Shown here: positions 15,372 to 24,037 of the stretch, piece after piece
How the letters are laid out: every line of letters starts with the position of its first letter
Position numbering within the stretch: position 1 is the first letter of the stretch
Source: Firmicutes bacterium ADurb.Bin193
Lineage (GTDB): Bacteria; Bacillota; Clostridia; Monoglobales; Firm-18
NCBI GenBank assembly: GCA_002070105.1
Contig: MWCQ01000004.1
Span: 1 to 64,000 of the forward strand
DNA: 64,000 nt
Direction: 5' to 3'
Made by a program: the position numbers and the translations under genes
The notes under the pieces: generated by a model
What the model was told of the DNA's origin: nothing
The model's database searches: none
What the model saw: the letters and a program-made list of their open reading frames with translations, nothing else

Positions 15372-15477
15372 CCTTATATGGTGGTCTACCGCCAGAACAA
15401 CATATAAGGACTTGAAATCTTAGGCGGTAAGGGTTAGAAAACATACACGCGAGGTTATCCCTTTACAAACTTCGTGT
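15372..15477 (-). ncRNA. structured RNA element, copy 2
   Basis: Same architecture as copies 1 and 3 but with different stem sequences: S1 15477-15470 with 15453-15445 (ACACG/CGTGT plus AG/CT), S2 AGGG 15462-15459 with CCCT 15433-15430, S3 TACCGCC 15429-15423 with GGCGGTA 15393-15387 lying in the loop of S4 CCTTATATG 15409-15401 / CATATAAGG 15380-15372 (9 bp). Invariant blocks AGGGATAACC and TAACCCTTACCGCC are kept. It lies about 80 bases before the permuted methyltransferase start. Confidence 0.78.
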
Positions 15478-15513
15478 AATAATAAAAGCAGATTAAAATG
15501 TTGATCCTAAAGT

Positions 15514-16062
15514 CTAACTCCATGAGTTGTAAAATACGGTATTATTTTCAAAATCAACTTTGTCTAAAATCTCAGTAACAAATTTAATAGTTTTTTCTAT
15601 ATCATAAACATAATTACTGTCATACTCTGTACTTCCAAAAAAATAACCGTCAAGAGTAGGCAACAATTCTCTTGCAACTGTCGGATCCTTAATAAGTTGA
15701 TTATATGCTTTATTAGGATCAACAAAAAGCATACAAGGTGGTAAAAGTTCGGAGCAGTCCAGCACAGTTTTGCAAGTGTTCAACAGATCGGTTAATTGTT
15801 CTCTTAATACAGGATACGGCTCGCTGTCGTCAACACCCGCCTGTACGTTTTTTACAAACCAGTTATGAATGGCATTTGCTTTACGCCAATAAGCAAGCTC
15901 CTTGAAATACTTATCAACATTTTTACAATGTGGCATATCAAATTTATATGGTCTGATATTAAAAGGAGTAAAAAAAGAAATAAATAATTCTCCCATTTTG
16001 TTGTCCTTCAAATATTTTTCCGTTCCCTTTTTCACTCGAAACATATACATGTCTAAACCCAT
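15514..16062 (-). CDS. phage-type conserved protein (MGLDMY family)
   Basis: 182 residues from ATG 16062 (AAAGGA, 9 bases). The opening MGLDMYMFRVKK, the central AYWRKANAIHNWFV and the C-terminal DGYFFGSTEYDSNYVYDIEK are typical of a conserved hypothetical protein I recall from many phages and mobile elements; its function is unknown. Soluble, no signal. RNA copy 3 ends 19 bases before the start codon. Confidence 0.7.
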   Translation of the reverse strand: MGLDMYMFRVKKGTEKYLKDNKMGELFISFFTPFNIRPYKFDMPHCKNVDKYFKELAYWRKANAIHNWFVKNVQAGVDDSEPYPVLREQLTDLLNTCKTVLDCSELLPPCMLFVDPNKAYNQLIKDPTVARELLPTLDGYFFGSTEYDSNYVYDIEKTIKFVTEILDKVDFENNTVFYNSWS

Positions 16063-16080
16063 AATCTTCATTCCTTTCTA

Positions 16081-16203
16081 CCTTTTGCACACATATACCG
16101 CCTTAATGTGTAAAAGAATTTATATTTTTTTATTTTGTATAAAACGGGCGGTAAGGGTTAGAATAGCTATCAATGTGGTTATCCCTATAAAACAAATTGA
16201 TAG
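16081..16203 (-). ncRNA. structured RNA element, copy 3
   Basis: S1 is a perfect 8-bp helix (CTATCAAT 16203-16196 with ATTGATAG 16174-16167); S2 AGGG 16186-16183 with CCCT 16157-16154; S3 TACCGCC 16153-16147 with GGCGGTA 16102-16096; S4 TCTTTT 16117-16112 with AAAAGG 16086-16081, extended inside by ACACAT/ATGTGT. The same two-pseudoknot plan as copies 1 and 2. A small open frame with a strong ribosome site overlaps its 5' half. Confidence 0.78.
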
Positions 16204-16215
16204 TTTGACGCTCAT
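16120..16215 (-). CDS. possible 31-residue hydrophobic leader peptide
   Basis: ATG 16215 stands after AAGGAGGTGG with good spacing. The product is one membrane-helix-like segment (begins MSVKLSICFIGITTLIAI, ends ARFIQNKKI). It runs through the pseudoknot of RNA copy 3; translation would unfold it. The equivalent frame is closed in copies 1 and 2, so the shared sequence is kept for RNA, not for peptide. It could be a leader peptide or a toxin-like peptide. Low confidence. Confidence 0.4.
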   Translation of the reverse strand: MSVKLSICFIGITTLIAILTLTARFIQNKKI

Positions 16216-16274
16216 AAGCACCACCTCCTTACCGGGCGAGCAGAACCCCGCCCGGACATTCTGTTTTTGTAGAA

Positions 16275-18752
16275 TTATGCAGCCATAAATTCTTGAGTAT
16301 CGGTTTCGGCGTTGACTTCAGTTATAAGTTTTTCGAATGCTTTCTCAAATGAGCCGATACCTGAGAAAAAGTGTCCAAGTTTCAAATCTTCGAACAAATA
16401 TGGCATTTCTTTAAACAAATTTTTCAAAATAGCATATAAAACATTTACAGGCGTTGAATTGCCGGCCTGCTTATAAAGAGAACTTTTGCATACAACGGCC
16501 GCTGCCTTTTCATAATCCGTGTCGTCAAAGCCCATAAACCGAAATGCTTCTTTGGGCGACATTTTTTTAATATAGTGCTTGTCCCCGTTAGGTGTGGAAA
16601 GGGTTTGTAAAACAAGAGAACCTGAACATACTGCGCATAATGCAGGAACACATTTGACGCCTACTCTATTGTGCTGAAAAGACGCAGTGCATTCCATTCT
16701 GAAAATGTTTTGATCGGATGCAATAATTTTTTCAGCGTCTCTCTCAACATTTCTCTTAACGGAGGGCATTATAGATTCGTCAATCAAGATATTTTGGTCT
16801 GTGTTTGCAAACAATTCTGAACAATCTTCCAAAAAATCACTGACAGTTCTTGTTCGGGGCAGAGCCTCTGGAAAAACAAATTTGCGATTATCAAGATCTT
16901 TTCTGATTGCTATGAGAAAAACTCGTTCGCAGTTTTGCGGAATTCCATAATCTTTGCAATTCAGAACTTTGTCATATACGTTATAGCCATAACTTTCGAT
17001 TTCTTGCTTAAATGAATCAAAAGTATCCTTAAATATTGTTGTAAGGGCCTTTACGTTTTCATAAACCATAAATTTAGGGTTTTTATTGCGTAAAATCTCT
17101 AACCAATGCACTAAAAATGACGAATGGGTCTTTTCTATATCTTGTGTATGACACTCGGGACAAAAATTTCTTTCCGTGTAATCTACAATCAAAGGATTGT
17201 ACTTGTGTCCGCAACTATTGCACGTCCACAAAGCACTTTCCGGGTTCCCCGATACACTAAAATCTTGGTAGGGGCTGCCTCCTACAAGGCAGGATAGTTC
17301 AGGTATGTTATCAAGGGATACCTTTGTTATATCGCCCAAATTTTTCTCCGGCGACACATTGTGAATGGCAGTGTATGATTGGATAGCGTGTTTGTCTATC
17401 TCGGAGAAACAGACAACCTCACAATCATACTTAGGTTTATCACTTTCTAACTTTTCAGCGATTCTTCTGTTTGCCGTGTCATAAAGATCCTTACTTTCCT
17501 CAAAAGCAATATAATTTCTGTTTTGATTGATACACGCCACTTCTACCGTTCCTGAACCTGCGGTACAATCTAATATAATGTCATTTTCCTTGGAAGAATT
17601 AATAATAATATTTTCAGTCATTTTCAAAGGCTTAATGTCGGGATCGTTCCAACTTTCCATATGTTCGGTCCGCAAATCGGTTATATGGTATGTCCTCTTG
17701 GTCTTGAAACTTCCGCCCAAAGGCACGCCTCTTTGTCTAAAATAAAGAAGATATTTTGTAGAAACATCCAAATTGTCCCCCATTTTATGCCAATATAAGA
17801 GGTTATAATTACACCCTTTTTCAATGAAAAAGTTCATTATTCCTAGAAGTTCTTCGTCGCTGCACCAAACATAAATATTGATTTTTTTCATAATCCTGAT
17901 AAGCTCTTCCAGTGTTTCAATCGAGACTTTTGTGTCATTTGATTCTGTTTCTTCTATAATTGCTACACGATCCATATCAAGAATTGCCATATCAATGCTG
18001 GCGTCGGGAATGTGTTTAATATTCTCAACGTAAGATTGATTGTGAACTGTGTTTAACCTCACACTTATATCAACAGAGTCCAATTCAATTTTTTGTTCGG
18101 CCAGCGTAGTATTTATCCTATCCATACAAATGTCATAATACGCCTTGTCTATTTCGGCACCTATAAAGTCGCGTCCGGTCGCTATACAGGCAATGGCAGT
18201 AGTGCCGGAACCCATATAGGGATCTAAAACTAAATCTCCTGGTTTTGAAATTTGGATTATTAAATCCTCAATAATACTTTGGGGCTTTATAGTGGGGTGC
18301 CCCCATATTTTTTTGTCTTTTCGATTTGTACCTGTATGATATAATTTATCAGGGATATCTTCTTTGTTTTTACTGACACAAAGGATATGTTCCGTGTCAG
18401 GAGGATAGGTGTTGCCACATAATGGAGAGATATTAGTTTTATGCCATGGTATTGGCTTAGTATGGAGACCCTTACCTTTAAAGTGATTACCCAAAATTGG
18501 AATTTGCTTCATGCTGCAAAATATACGCATTTTACCGGTTTTGCAAACACGAATCATTTCGTCTAAAACCTCGTTAGGTATGCCATTCGACATAGATTCA
18601 AGTTCCTCCTGATATTTTGTCAGATTACTGTGCTTACGCTTCGTTACATTTAATAAATACGGTATATCTGTGACGATAGCGTCGACTGAGTCGTCCGGAA
18701 GCATTTTAAGCATTTGTAGGCAATCACCCTGTGAAATAGTATTAGTTTTCAT
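16275..18752 (-). CDS. triple methyltransferase-fold fusion with altered catalytic motifs
   Basis: 825 residues in three units. Domain 1 (1-215): beta-type N4/N6 methyltransferase, motif IV TDIPY (28-32) where DPPY is usual, then SAM motif LDPYMGSGTTAIA near 175. Domain 2 (216-435): same fold, motif IV reads LDMDR, SAM motif LDCTAGSGTVEVA near 400. Domain 3 (436-825): permuted cytosine-5 enzyme like 14123-15292, with GGSPYQDFS (catalytic Cys replaced by Tyr), QNCERV (Arg lost) and C-terminal motif I HFFSGIGSFEK near 795. All SAM sites look intact while all three catalytic motifs deviate. Domain 1 may still be active; domains 2 and 3 are probably not. A hairpin (ACCCC/GGGGT) covers the ribosome site. 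Confidence 0.85.
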   Translation of the reverse strand: MKTNTISQGDCLQMLKMLPDDSVDAIVTDIPYLLNVTKRKHSNLTKYQEELESMSNGIPNEVLDEMIRVCKTGKMRIFCSMKQIPILGNHFKGKGLHTKPIPWHKTNISPLCGNTYPPDTEHILCVSKNKEDIPDKLYHTGTNRKDKKIWGHPTIKPQSIIEDLIIQISKPGDLVLDPYMGSGTTAIACIATGRDFIGAEIDKAYYDICMDRINTTLAEQKIELDSVDISVRLNTVHNQSYVENIKHIPDASIDMAILDMDRVAIIEETESNDTKVSIETLEELIRIMKKINIYVWCSDEELLGIMNFFIEKGCNYNLLYWHKMGDNLDVSTKYLLYFRQRGVPLGGSFKTKRTYHITDLRTEHMESWNDPDIKPLKMTENIIINSSKENDIILDCTAGSGTVEVACINQNRNYIAFEESKDLYDTANRRIAEKLESDKPKYDCEVVCFSEIDKHAIQSYTAIHNVSPEKNLGDITKVSLDNIPELSCLVGGSPYQDFSVSGNPESALWTCNSCGHKYNPLIVDYTERNFCPECHTQDIEKTHSSFLVHWLEILRNKNPKFMVYENVKALTTIFKDTFDSFKQEIESYGYNVYDKVLNCKDYGIPQNCERVFLIAIRKDLDNRKFVFPEALPRTRTVSDFLEDCSELFANTDQNILIDESIMPSVKRNVERDAEKIIASDQNIFRMECTASFQHNRVGVKCVPALCAVCSGSLVLQTLSTPNGDKHYIKKMSPKEAFRFMGFDDTDYEKAAAVVCKSSLYKQAGNSTPVNVLYAILKNLFKEMPYLFEDLKLGHFFSGIGSFEKAFEKLITEVNAETDTQEFMAA

Positions 18753-18861
18753 ATTTGAAACCCCTTTCTATAATAAATTTTTGGGGTTGTTATATAGTAT
18801 AAAGGATGAGGTTTTCCCCTAACTTCTCCTTTACAATTTAATTGAAACTCCTCCTTTCATT

Positions 18862-18905
18862 GGGAAAAATTTTGTGCAGGCAGCAGGGGATTTCCTACCG
18901 CCTGC
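18862..18905 (-). terminator. terminator after the tyrosine integrase
   Basis: GCAGGC (18905-18900) and GCCTGC (18881-18876) pair on the minus strand and are followed by ACAAAATTTTT, 10 bases past the integrase stop. The rest of the gap to 18753 holds the leader of the triple methyltransferase gene. Confidence 0.6.
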
Positions 18906-18914
18906 GTCTATCCT

Positions 18915-20174
18915 CTAATAATCGAAATCTGCTATCTGATTTGCTTGGTGTTCATGCAATGAATGAACATATAAGTCAAGGGTAATTGTAATATTGCTGT
19001 GGCCCAAAATTCTGCTGAGTGTTTTTACGTCTTTGCCAAGCTCCAACCATTGTGTCGCAAATGTATGTCTGAGACTATGCAGATTTGCGTCTTCAATGTC
19101 AGCGAATTTCAAAAGTTTTTTAAAGAAGTCCTGTATTGTTCTGCTTTCAATGCGGTTGCCATATTGGTTAGTAAATAAATAGCCTCTGTCGTCATAGGTA
19201 TCAACCAATACTTCCTTTAAGTTCTCCTGCAATGCCTTATATTCCAAAAGTTTTTGGGCTAACCTATCATTCATAGGAATTTTTCTATTGCCGCTATAGG
19301 TCTTAGTCGCACCACATTCAAGTTTTGTCTTGTTCCCCGTATCATTGTCAAAGTCATAAACTCTGTTAAATGATTTATTTATTGTGATTGATTTATTTTC
19401 GAAATCAATATCAGACCATTCTAATGCTAAAACCTCTCCAATACGTGCGCCTGTGTAAAGTGATACAAATATGATATACCTATAGCCGAAACTATCTTCG
19501 TTGTATCTGACACTGGATTTTTTAGCCCTTTCTTCTTTGTTTTTTAAAGCGGTAATTTCCTCAATATTGTCCAATACAGAAATCAGTTTCGCTCGTTCGT
19601 CTTTGGATAGTACTCTCATTTCCTTTTTGGGATCAGATTTTGGAAGAACTACCCCTGCCAAAACATTTTTTTTACAAAGATCATTATTGACCGCTTGATT
19701 CATTGCCTGATTAAACATTGCATATATGTTTTTAACTGTTTTGTCAGACAATGGTGCACCTTTGTTTTTCAAACTCCCGCTTTGCTTTATATTGTTGAAA
19801 AACCGCTGAACACTGCCAACTGTTAATTTCGCTAAAGGCTCTTTCCCCAAAATAGGAATAATAGTGTTTTCAATATAACTCTTGTAATTTGTTCGAGTGG
19901 ATGGCCTTATATTGACTGTGTAGTTGTCGTACCATTCTTTTAGAAATTCACCTACTGGGATGTCTGAGTGTACATATTGACCTGCTGCAATATCTCTTGA
20001 CACCTGCGCCTTAAACAATTCTGCTTCCTTTTTCGTTTTAAAATATTTAGATATTCTTGGTTTTTTTCCATCCCCATTACCCGGAACAGTGATTTTACAT
20101 TCGTAAAGACCGTCTTTTCTTTTTGTTATAGATCCTGTGCAGTTTGGGTTTCGTCCTTTTTTATTCCTTGCCAT
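18915..20174 (-). CDS. tyrosine recombinase/integrase
   Basis: 419 residues. N-terminal AP2-like arm-binding segment (GSITKRKDGLYECKI), SAM-like core-binding domain (near 75-150) and catalytic domain with Arg in YTGARIGEVLALEW, HSLRHTFATQ (H-x-x-R), GHSNITITLDLYVH (His and the nucleophilic Tyr near 402). All catalytic residues are present. A small HTH gene lies directly upstream and a divergent repressor beyond it, the layout of a phage or satellite integration module. It is a second, independent recombinase inside the serine-recombinase island. Confidence 0.94.
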   Translation of the reverse strand: MARNKKGRNPNCTGSITKRKDGLYECKITVPGNGDGKKPRISKYFKTKKEAELFKAQVSRDIAAGQYVHSDIPVGEFLKEWYDNYTVNIRPSTRTNYKSYIENTIIPILGKEPLAKLTVGSVQRFFNNIKQSGSLKNKGAPLSDKTVKNIYAMFNQAMNQAVNNDLCKKNVLAGVVLPKSDPKKEMRVLSKDERAKLISVLDNIEEITALKNKEERAKKSSVRYNEDSFGYRYIIFVSLYTGARIGEVLALEWSDIDFENKSITINKSFNRVYDFDNDTGNKTKLECGATKTYSGNRKIPMNDRLAQKLLEYKALQENLKEVLVDTYDDRGYLFTNQYGNRIESRTIQDFFKKLLKFADIEDANLHSLRHTFATQWLELGKDVKTLSRILGHSNITITLDLYVHSLHEHQANQIADFDY

Positions 20175-20205
20175 AATTTGCTACCCCCTTTCCATAAGAA
20201 TTTTT

Positions 20206-20418
20206 TCAAGATACTTTAGCAAGGGTTAGGCTATCTAAGATTTCTAAGCATTTATCACTTTTGATTCTGTATCGGCCTGCAAGAAACGTAGTGGCTGAAG
20301 CAAGCTCATTATTGCAAAGTGCATATGCTGTTGTTTTGCACACACCCAATAAGTTCATCAAGTCTTTGGAAGTAAGAAATGTCGGTAATGATTCTACAGT
20401 ATTATTTTTTTGATTCAC
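20206..20418 (-). CDS. excisionase-like HTH protein
   Basis: 70 residues with a winged-HTH of the MerR/Xis type (LTSKDLMNLLGVCKTTAYAL, then AGRYRIKSDKCLEIL). Starts at GTG 20418 after AAAGGGGG. It probably acts as excisionase for the adjacent integrase, 31 bases downstream; the assignment rests on size, fold and position. Confidence 0.78.
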   Translation of the reverse strand: MNQKNNTVESLPTFLTSKDLMNLLGVCKTTAYALCNNELASATTFLAGRYRIKSDKCLEILDSLTLAKVS

Positions 20419-20537
20419 TTGAATAACCCCCTTTCTGTTTTGCTTTCTGCATAGCGAACATAATTAGTCCAATAATTTTTGATTTGTTTTCTATATTAGT
20501 GAAACTTTCAGTCAATATAACAATAATTCATGCAAAT

Positions 20538-20645
20538 TGTTCTATATTGTGAAATCTTGTTCTAAAAATATTATAGCATGGATTTTTATATTAGTCAACA
20601 ATTTTTTTATTTTTTTAGAACAATATTTATTTATTTAGAACATAA
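20538..20645. promoter_or_regulatory. divergent control region with repeated GTTCTA/TAGAAC sites
   Basis: The 330-base gap between xis and the repressor is very AT-rich and holds four 8-bp half-sites: TTGTTCTA near 20538 and 20559 and the inverted form TAGAACAA/TAGAACAT near 20619 and 20637. Two in each orientation between divergent genes suggests operators for the repressor at 20747. Confidence 0.55.
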
Positions 20646-20746
20646 TTCGTAAAAACGGTGCGTTATTGGCTGTTTTGAAGTGTATTTTTAATATTAATGT
20701 TGACATTTATGAACAAAATGGTTATAATAAAAATGAGGTGAGTAAT

Positions 20747-21853
20747 ATGGCAAGATATACATTGACGAAAGAATTGTCTGAATTTTTGAAAAAGTTAAGA
20801 ACAACTGCCGGATTAACGACAAGAGACATTACGGATCAGCTGGGCAAAGCCCCTTCTTGGTACAACAACTATGAGAATAACACTGTTGACTCAATCACAC
20901 ATCAGACGCTTATGGATCTTTTTGAATTGTTCTATCGCAAGACAAAGAGTAGAGAGAATAAATCTAATGGTGATGAATTCGATAAAGAAGATTTTTACAA
21001 ATTTACAAGAACTCATTTGAGAGAGTTCATAATATCTTCTCCTAAAAAGAAAGCACAAACTCAAGCATGGCTACAAGCAATTTTCATACAAATCCAACCG
21101 GTTCCTATGACGCTCGACCTAAAAACATATGTAGAAGAGCTATATTCTACGAGTGATTGGGAAAAAATTATCGAAACAGTAAACCAAAATAAGCACTTAA
21201 AAAGAAAAAGTGCCTATAAAGAAAAGAATGTTGTGTATATTGATGAGATTGATGCAGTTATCGACAATGCGTCTGATGAGCAAGCAGTAAGGCAGAGGAT
21301 AAAAGAAAAAGCAGAACCCCTTAGAACAGTTTATTTGGGGGAACCGCCGGAATGGTTTGTTAATTTCGAATTGACCAATGAAGAAATAGCCGAAAAGGCA
21401 AAATTGGCAGAAGAAAAGAAATTGATAGATTTTTCCATACTCTTTATACTTATTTATACGTCAAAACTAAATGAAACGGGCGGAGATAAAAATCCCAGAT
21501 TGGAAACTTACGAACTATTATCTAAATTTGGGGTAAATAGTGTCTTTGAAATGTTAGGAATGATGGATGATAATGGTGATGATAGTGAGGGTGATGAAGT
21601 ACACAAAATTCCATTGTATAGTTATGATAAAGAATTATACAGGAACATACTTGCGCTTCTGGATAGTGCGCATTTGGAAGAAGCAGATATACCAAATCGC
21701 ATGTTTAAATTGAATCTTGATACTTGCAGAAAATTATTTATTGATGCAATTGCCCTTAACTTTACTTTTTTAAATTTTATTACACAGGAACAAAAAAATG
21801 CGTTTCGGCAGGATTTAAAAGATTTAGTTAGGAAATATGAGGATAGAATATAG
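20747..21853 (+). CDS. XRE-type repressor with long C-terminal part
   Basis: 368 residues from ATG 20747 (GAGGTG, 6 bases). An N-terminal lambda-repressor-like HTH (LTKELSEFLKKLRTTAGLTT, then ITDQLGKAPSWYNNYE). The remaining 290 residues are acidic and helical with no recognised domain and no LexA-type Ser-Lys protease motif. Divergent from xis-int, so likely the repressor that keeps the nested module silent. Confidence 0.7.
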   Translation: MARYTLTKELSEFLKKLRTTAGLTTRDITDQLGKAPSWYNNYENNTVDSITHQTLMDLFELFYRKTKSRENKSNGDEFDKEDFYKFTRTHLREFIISSPKKKAQTQAWLQAIFIQIQPVPMTLDLKTYVEELYSTSDWEKIIETVNQNKHLKRKSAYKEKNVVYIDEIDAVIDNASDEQAVRQRIKEKAEPLRTVYLGEPPEWFVNFELTNEEIAEKAKLAEEKKLIDFSILFILIYTSKLNETGGDKNPRLETYELLSKFGVNSVFEMLGMMDDNGDDSEGDEVHKIPLYSYDKELYRNILALLDSAHLEEADIPNRMFKLNLDTCRKLFIDAIALNFTFLNFITQEQKNAFRQDLKDLVRKYEDRI

Positions 21854-21898
21854 AAAGAAACAGCGTTGGCGATTAATTTGCCAACGCTGTTTCTTTCT
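21853..21898. terminator. long bidirectional terminator
   Basis: A 17- to 19-bp near-perfect stem (AGAAAGAAACAGCGTTGGC and its complement) with a 9-base loop separates the convergent repressor and primase genes. It overlaps the last codons of the primase gene. Confidence 0.85.
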
Positions 21899-23594
21899 TT
21901 ATGAAAATATTAGGATAACCGCTTGATATAATACCGTACTGCTCCTTTAACTTTTTATTTGTTCGAATCTTAATGAGTCCAAGTTTAGTGATAATAATAG
22001 GCATTTGGCAAATGAAAGTTTTCTCGGGCCAATGCATGTGATGCTCCTTATAATACTCTCTTATGATCTTTTCGGTAACATAGGATTTTTGGGCTATTAG
22101 GTTTTCAACCACATTATATAAATTCATATCAAGGTCTTTGCAAACAGTATTCTTTGCCTGCGGGAAAATCTCGTCTGCTAATTCAGAACCAAATGCATTT
22201 GCAACTGTTGCATAGCAAAACTCTATTTTTCGAATGCCCTTTTCAATTATGACATTGGCAAAATCTTCGCACTTTCTAAGATGTTCAAGGGTATAAGCAG
22301 GAATAGAATATGTATTAATATAGCGTTCGTTTTCTCTTTTGAGTCTCATTACCATATCTCGGTATCTGCCTGGCACAGTATCACTTTCAATATCAACTTT
22401 TTTAAGCATTTTTGCAAGAGATAGAAAAGATAAATCTTCTCCGGTACGTTTTTTATCATGCCTGCCAAGCATTCTGGCAAGGTACCTTGTAGAGCCGGTA
22501 AACAGGAATTCATCTTCATTATTTGCATAGACAAGGTTGTCCATTGCCAGATAATGCAGAACTGTCAAAGTAGGAATATACCTATATATAACAGAATAGA
22601 GCTTGGGGTGTGAATATTTAATGTCATCTTTTATTACCTTAAGATTATCTTCAAGTATTCTTTTCTGCTCTGCATCTTCCGTAAATTCCAAACCTAAATC
22701 AGAGCAGATTTTTTGTATTGCCAAATGTCGGGGTAATTTACTTAAATGCTGAACCACTTGTATTATGTTACCTATTTTAAAATCACAACTGGTGGCACGG
22801 CAAGAATACAGCCAAATTCCATCTTTGCTTTTAAACACACTTGCCGATGGGTTGTTGTCATTATGTGCTATACATTTGAAACTGTTAATGTTTTGGGCTT
22901 CTAAATCATAAAAATCTCTAAGGTACTGAAATAAGTCCACTTCTTTTGTGATATGGTCAAATAAATCCTGATAATTATAAAATGTTTTACTGGTCAGGAT
23001 TTTTTTGAACTTCTCAGGATTTAATTTAATTGAAGATATTTTTTCGATATCCAGAAAGTCAAAATCTTTTTCAGAATAGGATCTTTTATGTAAGGATATA
23101 ATTTTACAGTAAAATGGATTGTTTTTATCTTTTACCCAAAAAGTATCAGGTAGCCGCATCTGATTAGCAGGAGATTTTACTTTTATATCTGCGTTAAAAT
23201 AGGCAATAAGAGCGTTCTCAATTCGTTGCCAGTTCTCTCTGCTTATGGGTTCTCCAATAAACCAATAAACCTGTAGCCCGTTTCGGGTTTCAATAACAGC
23301 AGACGGATATATAGGAAACTTTTCTAACTGCTTTTGTTTTTGCTCCTTATACTCAGAAACCTTAGATAGTGGGAAATAATCACCATTTTTGTCCTTTCCG
23401 CTATCTAAATCAATGAAAAAGGTTTTAAATTGTGTAATTTCATCAGCCTTTTTTCCGCCTAAGTTTGGAATATAATGCAATTCATGTGTGCCATTAAGAG
23501 ATTCTATGTTATTTAATGTTATGATTTTATTGTGATTTGATAGGCAAATGGGCGATGCATTGCCCAATGCATTTAAAAAGTCGGTTCGTTTCAT
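21873..23594 (-). CDS. AEP-type primase/replication protein with zinc finger
   Basis: 573 residues from ATG 23594 (AGAGGAG, 7 bases; the upstream ATG lies in the ribosome site). N-terminal archaeo-eukaryotic primase-like domain: FFIDLDSGKDKNG (acidic metal site), NGLQVYWFIG and ANQMRLPDTFW. It is followed near 250-290 by a CHC2-like zinc finger (CIAHNDNNPSAS, then SCRATSCDFK). The C-terminal 250 residues are helical and unassigned; no helicase Walker motif. Such primases start replication of plasmids, phages and satellites. The inverted-repeat-rich DNA just upstream may be its origin. Confidence 0.75.
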   Translation of the reverse strand: MKRTDFLNALGNASPICLSNHNKIITLNNIESLNGTHELHYIPNLGGKKADEITQFKTFFIDLDSGKDKNGDYFPLSKVSEYKEQKQKQLEKFPIYPSAVIETRNGLQVYWFIGEPISRENWQRIENALIAYFNADIKVKSPANQMRLPDTFWVKDKNNPFYCKIISLHKRSYSEKDFDFLDIEKISSIKLNPEKFKKILTSKTFYNYQDLFDHITKEVDLFQYLRDFYDLEAQNINSFKCIAHNDNNPSASVFKSKDGIWLYSCRATSCDFKIGNIIQVVQHLSKLPRHLAIQKICSDLGLEFTEDAEQKRILEDNLKVIKDDIKYSHPKLYSVIYRYIPTLTVLHYLAMDNLVYANNEDEFLFTGSTRYLARMLGRHDKKRTGEDLSFLSLAKMLKKVDIESDTVPGRYRDMVMRLKRENERYINTYSIPAYTLEHLRKCEDFANVIIEKGIRKIEFCYATVANAFGSELADEIFPQAKNTVCKDLDMNLYNVVENLIAQKSYVTEKIIREYYKEHHMHWPEKTFICQMPIIITKLGLIKIRTNKKLKEQYGIISSGYPNIFIKKETALAN

Positions 23595-23697
23595 ATTCAA
23601 AGCTCCTCTCATACGAGGGATGCTGCGGTTGAAACTTTGGTTTTCCTCTCATAATATTTGCTGCGCTACTGCTATTTAAAAGACAATTTGAGAAAAT

Positions 23698-23743
23698 AGA
23701 CCCCAATTATAACTATTAAATTACATAGTTATAATTGGGGTCT
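23698..23743. repeat. 18-bp perfect inverted repeat
   Basis: AGACCCCAATTATAACTA (23698-23715) and its exact complement (23726-23743) with a 10-base loop, followed on the + strand by GTTTTAT. It could be a terminator; it also stands at the 5' side of the primase gene, where an origin might be. Confidence 0.7.
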
Positions 23744-24037
23744 GTTTTATCTAAACAAAAGAACAATTATAACGTATCAACAGCATTATCAAGCATAGTA
23801 CATGTTCTTTATTGTTTAGTCAAATCATAACAGAAACCTTTTTATTTAAATATAATCATTATCGAAAGAAAACAATGTATAGCCGTTATGGATATAATAT
23901 TATTGATTATGACTGTTAAAATGATTTTGGGCGACTATAATGGTCGTCCTTTTTCATATCTATAATTTTCTATTGGCAGATATATATAGTCCATATAAGT
24001 CTATTGTGGTCCATATTGCACCATAGAGGTCAAAAAT

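Noticed and set aside
13930-16203. Type III toxin-antitoxin (ToxI-like) RNA
   Set aside because: The units are single, lie before different genes, and no ToxN-like endoribonuclease is present.
16221-16258. Terminator after the triple methyltransferase
   Set aside because: The CCGGGCG/CGCCCGG hairpin has no T-run and leads straight into AAGGAGG; a leader hairpin is more likely.
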